Positions 59,261 through 64,000 of a DNA stretch of 64,000 nucleotides are shown here, one piece after another. Below the pieces are notes generated by a model. The model made no database searches. It was not told where the DNA came from and worked only from the letters and a program-made list of their open reading frames with translations. The stretch is taken from contig NC_063259.1 in the NCBI RefSeq assembly GCF_019578655.1, positions 11,746,489 to 11,810,488 on the forward strand, read 5' to 3'. Both the position numbers and the translations under genes were made by a program. Origin of the DNA: Ricinus communis (taxonomy: Eukaryota > Streptophyta > Magnoliopsida > Malpighiales > Euphorbiaceae). How positions within the stretch are numbered: the first letter of the stretch is position 1; every line of letters begins with the position of its first letter.

Positions 59261-61024
59261 TTATATTGAATAATTTTTTTATATGTTTATAAAAAAACTA
59301 GTTGTTTATGAACGTTGTATATAACTGTCACAATTATTCTAATTATAAAGAATAATTAATTTAATTATTTTCTCATTTTTCATTTTAATTCAATTCAGTT
59401 TAATCATTCTATATATATATATATATATTTGACATGTGTCACTATTTTTTATTTTTTTATATATTAAGATTTTTATTTTATATTAAAAATAATATATTAA
59501 ATAAATTTTTATATATTTATGAAAACTAGTCGTTTACCCACCGTAATACGACCGTTGTAATTATTATAATATAATTAAATTTATACATAAAATTAAATAG
59601 AATTTTTAATATTTTATAATATTTTTTAGAATAATAATAATAATAATATTTTTAATGTATTTTTTATTTTTTATATTTTAAGATTTTATTAATACGATAA
59701 TATAAAAATTATCAATAAATTAAAAAAAAAACTGTAAAATTATACATAAACTTGAATTATACATGTTAATAATAAGTACACATGTCAAAATAAAAATCTT
59801 ATGTATTAGAATATAGTAACACATGTCAACAAAAATTTATTGGACTATGTACATGTTAATAATTTTTTTGTTCTTTTACATATACTAAAATGTTCATTTT
59901 TACATGTATAATGTTCATTAAATGTAATATCCTATAATATTTATTTTTTGTATAGTTAAGTATTCATTATCTGTGAACTTAATATTCATTACGGATAATA
60001 TTCATTTTCATTACTAATTAGTGTTAATATTCATTATTTGCTACTGCAATATTCATTGTTTGTATAAATAATGTTTATCAATATTTTCAAATGAAATTTT
60101 AGATTATTTGTGAAATTTTTATTGTTTTTATGATGCATATTGAAAAAATTTTATGATACACAAATATTTATATTCATAAGCATAATATCTATTATTTTTT
60201 AATGGATATTCGTCATTAATAAAAATCATATTCATTAATTCATTTAATTTGACATATATAACATAGACATAATATAAATCATCCTTATAATTAGTAAATA
60301 GAAATAACGTCAAGCTAAAGTTATACTATAATATTTATATTGTGGTACACATATCTTTCCAACAAAATTAAGTTGACAAACAATAAACATTTAACGTTTA
60401 ACATAAGTTAATAAACATTTAGTACAAATTTAATGAATATAAATTATTTTGAAAAGAACGTATGTCAGCATCTGATACACATCAGCGTCTGACACACGTG
60501 TATACCTATATTGGACCGGAGTCCATACTATAATTTACCGATAACAGATATCAGTAAAGACTATATGAAAACTAAAATTGTTACTCACTACTAAAGTCCA
60601 TTGAAAAATATATTAATATTAACACTAAAAGTATGTAGATTTTTTTAAAATAAATAATATTATGTGCTTCAATCATTAAGGACTTTTAAAATATGCACTA
60701 ACATTGTCAGCAATTTCGACTATAAATTACTTTCATTAGAAGGCTAGTAGATAGATGACATCTACAATATTGTGAGATTATTTAAAACTCCTCACATTTG
60801 GTCTAAATAAAAGAAAAATTAATATTTTCTCTCTCCTCCACCATTCGTTATTTCCAATCAAATTAGTTGACCATACTGCCATAAGATGCGGGGTTAAGTT
60901 ATGGTGAACTAAAAGAGATCAATATCAATTATTGTCATCAATGAATTGAAATGCTCCATTAATATAAATTGATGGTATTAATGTAAATATTGAAAATTAT
61001 TGACGGTTGTAAAAAGATTTGTTA
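59261..61024. other. AT-rich region with Helitron-like ends
   Basis: Two minus-strand CTAGT ends (59297-59301 and 59525-59529) have similar flanks (TTTATGAA/TTTACCCA..CGTTGTA), 228 bases apart and both followed by T, like Helitron 3' ends. An AT dinucleotide run lies at about 59412. From 59890 to 60090, ATTCATT occurs several times within AATATTCATT contexts. No coding sequence. Confidence 0.3.
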
Positions 61025-64000
61025 TTTTTTTTTGAAATAAAGGGAATTTCATTACATCAAATCCAATAACAAACCATCATAAAGGAAAGAAGGAGGACTA
61101 TCCCATTCTTTCGGACCAAACAAAGAACCAGCTGCTCTAGGAAGAGCATATGGAACTTGATTCGCTGAACTTCTAGCAAAAATAAACTTATAACACTTGA
61201 GCTCTTTGGAAAGAGTTAAACAATCACTAAAGATAATAAAAGAAACCATAAGAATCTGAATAGAGACAATGAAGAGCAAGAGACCTCTTGTCGTTCAAAA
61301 CCATAGTATTGCGTGATACTAGATATTCCAACAAAGATGCTGCCATATTCAACATGTCCTTATTTACCCACCTAACCAACTCACCCCCCCACTCACCAAA
61401 GCAAAAAACAGCACCAAGGTAAAACCCTACAGGTGAAGATAACCAGACTTCCCTTGTGTAGGTTCACGCCACTAATGCATGTAATTTGTCCTCAACCAAA
61501 AGATTGCACCCTTCGCATCATCTAGAGACCTTAACTCCTCTCTAATAAAGTCGGGCATTGCAAGGTAAGCTGCCAGAGCATGCCCTCCAAATTAGAACAC
61601 GAGCTCTAGAAGGAGCTTGCAACCTCCAGATAGAATTCCATGGCATATGGTTAGTCAAATTTATATACCATCTTGGGAATTGGCTATTGGGGGGGAACAT
61701 GAGCCTACTACTATTCTAATGTAGAAATAGATGAACTAACCAGCTGAAGAGCAAGAGACCTCTTCTTGTTCAAAACTATATTATTGCGTGATACTAGATA
61801 TTCCAACAAAGATGCTGCCATATTCAACATGTCCTTATTTACCCACCTAACCAACTCACTCCCCCACTCACCGAAGTAAAAAAACAGCACTAAGGTAAAA
61901 CCCTACAGGTAAAGATAACCAGACTTCCCTTGTGTAGGTTCACGCCACTAATGCATGTAATTTGTCCTCAACCAAAAGATTGTACCCTTCGCATCATCTA
62001 GAGACCTTAACTCCTCTCTAATAAAGTCAGGCATTGCAAGGTAAGCTGCCAGAGCATGCCCTCCAAATTAGAACACGAGCTCTAGAAAGAGCTTGCAACC
62101 TCTAGATAGAATTCCATGGCATATGGTTAGTCAAATTTATATACCATCTTGAGAGGTATCTCGGAGGAGGCGGTAACCACTTTGTACTTAGGAAACGCCA
62201 TGTTTATTATGAAGCCAGACTAATCCATTAGGTATACATCGAAGGCTTAAGGGGATACTGATTGTTACAAGACACATCTCTAGGCTCAAACATGTCCTGC
62301 AAAATATTAATGTTCCAACCACATCTATCAACTAGCTTTAAAGACCTTATAGTAGAATGTCCCAGACATAGGGGTGGGAACGAGGCCACTCGAGTCTGGT
62401 CTTTACTCAATAGCCATGAATTTGTCCAAATGTTAACCGAAAAGCCATCACCAATACGAACACGAGCTCTAGCTTTTAAAAGACTTTGAGCTAACATTGC
62501 ACTTCTCCATACATAACTAGGATTAGCATTCAATTTTGCTTCCAGAAAATAGCAAGATGGATACTACCTTACTTTATATATTTTGGCAACCAAGGACTAA
62601 GGATTTGAGAGCAGATGCCAGCCCTGTTTGGCTAGTAAAGATAAGTTGAAATCTTACAACTGACGAAAACCAAGCCTGCCAATAGATGGATAACATACCC
62701 TTTCCCATCTCATTCATCGGATACCAACATTTGATCCATTATCCCACCAATATGCATTCATCAGACGCTCAAAGTCTTCACAAAGAGAATGAGGAGGGGC
62801 AAAAACATTCATGATGTAAGTTGAAACAACCTATGCTATTACTTTTAACAATATCTCCTTACCAGCCCTTGATAAGAACCTTTTATTCCAACCATGTACC
62901 CATTGCAACACTTTTTACTTAACAAATGAGAAGACGTCAGATTTGTCCTGCCCAATAAGTGAAGGCATACCAAGGTACTTTTCCTTGCCCGTATTAAGAG
63001 GGACCCTAAGTGTGGAACAGATCCTATCTCACATGTCAAGAGAGACATTGCCACTAAAGGAGACAAATGATTTTGAGAAATTTACTACTTAACCCGATGC
63101 TTGCTTATAGATTTTCAAACATTTAATAATTCTGCCATATTCCTCTAAGTCAGCCCTGAAGAAGAAATAGCTATCGTTGGCAAAGAATAAATGTGGGATA
63201 GTCGGTGCCGCCCTTGCCACTTTACAACCATGAATATGACCAGCTCTCTCCAACCGGCTAAGCATATCTGACAGGACTTCCGGGCAGATAATAAAGAGGT
63301 AAGGCGATAGGGGATCGCCTTGAAACAATACCTTCTAAGGAATGATCAGTCCCATCTCTTTACCATTAGTAACCACAGTATATGAAATAGAGGAAACACA
63401 CATTAGAATCAGGTTCACAAACTTAGCCTCAAATCCCAGCCGAATCATCATAAACTTGAGAAAATCCCATTCTATTCTATCATAGGCCTTTGATATATCA
63501 ATCTTTAAAGCAGCCACCCCATGCATCTCTTCTTTCTTGTGTTTAAGATAGCGATTTACCTCAAAAGTGATCATTATGTTATCCGTAATTAGTTTTCTAG
63601 GAATTGAGGCACTCTAGGATTCGAATAGAATGTGGGGGAGAACTGCTTTTAGTCGGTTGGCCAAAACTTTTGCAACAACCTTATATACTACATTTCATAG
63701 CAAGATTGATCTCAGATCATACATCTATTCCACATGCTTCTTTTTTTGGAATCAACATAATATAAGTGGCATTAAGTTCAGAGGGGAGACTGCCGGTGTT
63801 TAAGAATTGCAAGCATGCTTCAGTTAAACCATCGCTTGTTAAATCCCAAAAATATTGGAAGAAATTGGGGTTCATTCCATCCGGACCAGGAGCCTTGTCC
63901 TAATGCACGGAGAAAAGGGCTTATTTTACTTCTACTGCTTCGAAAGGCCGAGTAAGCTCATTGTTTTGGTCTTCCGAAAGCTTCCTAGGAATATAGTCAA
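61025..64000 (-). pseudogene. L1-type LINE ORF2 (RT to 3' end), truncated by window
   Basis: On the minus strand: DKAPGPDGMNPNFFQYFWD near 63900, LNATYIMLIPKKE, ALKIDISKAYDRIEWDFL (RT palm), then QGDPLSPYLFIICPEVLSDM and HLFFANDSYFFF (63328-63089). The thumb follows (KYLGMPSLIGQ near 62960, WDNGSNVGIR near 62730), then LNANPSYVWRSAML..GDGFSVNIWTNSWL (62533-62228), zf-RVT remnants and RNase H pieces. It ends in a run of nine A on that strand at 61033-61025, the usual LINE tail. ORF2 nicks DNA and reverse-transcribes the LINE RNA. The catalytic FADD box is FAND, and stops and frameshifts occur, so it is dead. Confidence 0.85.
61271..62155. repeat. Internal direct duplication in the LINE, two ~409-bp units
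   Basis: 61271-61679 and 61747-62155 are nearly identical, offset by 475-476 bases (for example GCGTGATACTAGATATTCCA at 61311 and 61786). A 67-base spacer separates them. The duplicated part covers the zinc-binding region of ORF2. Confidence 0.9.

Overview
The window looks like AT-rich intergenic DNA from a eudicot plant nuclear genome. It holds one intact-looking protein-coding gene, a two-exon F-box/Kelch-repeat gene on the minus strand at 8778-11536, which resembles the Arabidopsis At1g51550 type. Almost everything else is a dense nest of decayed plant transposable elements: Ty1/Copia, Ty3/Gypsy-like LTRs, L1-type LINEs, non-autonomous LTR elements, a Mutator-like element and small TIR elements. 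I cannot name the species. I saw no tRNA, rRNA, CRISPR array, organellar DNA or other single-copy gene.

Left arm (1-8.7 kb). A Gypsy-type LTR (ends 2771) lies inside the first bases of a Copia LTR of a recurrent family, called C1 here (2772-3820). That LTR interrupts the endonuclease of an L1 LINE whose ORF1 and EN remnants run on the minus strand at 3821-5242. Two small TIR candidates follow at about 7.0 and 7.6-8.2 kb. Next come the F-box/Kelch gene and about 2.7 kb of very AT-rich sequence.

Middle (14.3-34.2 kb). A plus-strand C1 element keeps its LTR, primer-binding site (PBS) and part of gag (14300-15955). It is followed by minus-strand C1 material: a 3' LTR split by a non-coding Mutator-like element with a perfect 9-bp target duplication, an Athila-ORF1-like reading frame 3' of pol, an integrase/RT/RNase H remnant, a block of AT-rich Helitron-like sequence holding a complete 1.9-kb TRIM-type LTR element, a gag, a PBS and the 5' LTR (to 31059). 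A second Copia lineage (Tork-like) leaves a plus-strand pol remnant at 31060-33770.

Right-middle (34.2-54.35 kb). A single minus-strand C1 integration is bracketed by the 5-bp duplication CTTAG at 34204-34208 and 54350-54354. Inside are three C1 LTR portions and two gag remnants (LTR-gag-LTR-gag-LTR). Later insertions are a 10.2-kb SIRE-like Copia element, a C1 solo LTR (duplication aaggc/aagac), and a solo LTR of family L3 (duplication TTCAT). The L3 LTR itself contains a Gypsy solo LTR (duplication TTTAT). The order of events can be read from the nesting.

Right arm (54.4-64 kb). There is a plus-strand LINE 3' remnant (zinc-binding plus RNase H), then a minus-strand non-autonomous LTR element (55198-58815). 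Its LTRs carry an exact 19-bp tandem array and its interior is mostly a ~47-bp minisatellite. After an AT-rich gap comes a second L1 LINE with a poly(A) end at 61025, running off the window and containing a 475-bp-offset internal duplication.

No new enzymatic or defence system is visible. The most unusual items are the CTTAG-bracketed tandem C1 element, the Athila-like ORF placed after a Copia pol with its own TATA-like hairpin, and the minisatellite-filled LTR element.
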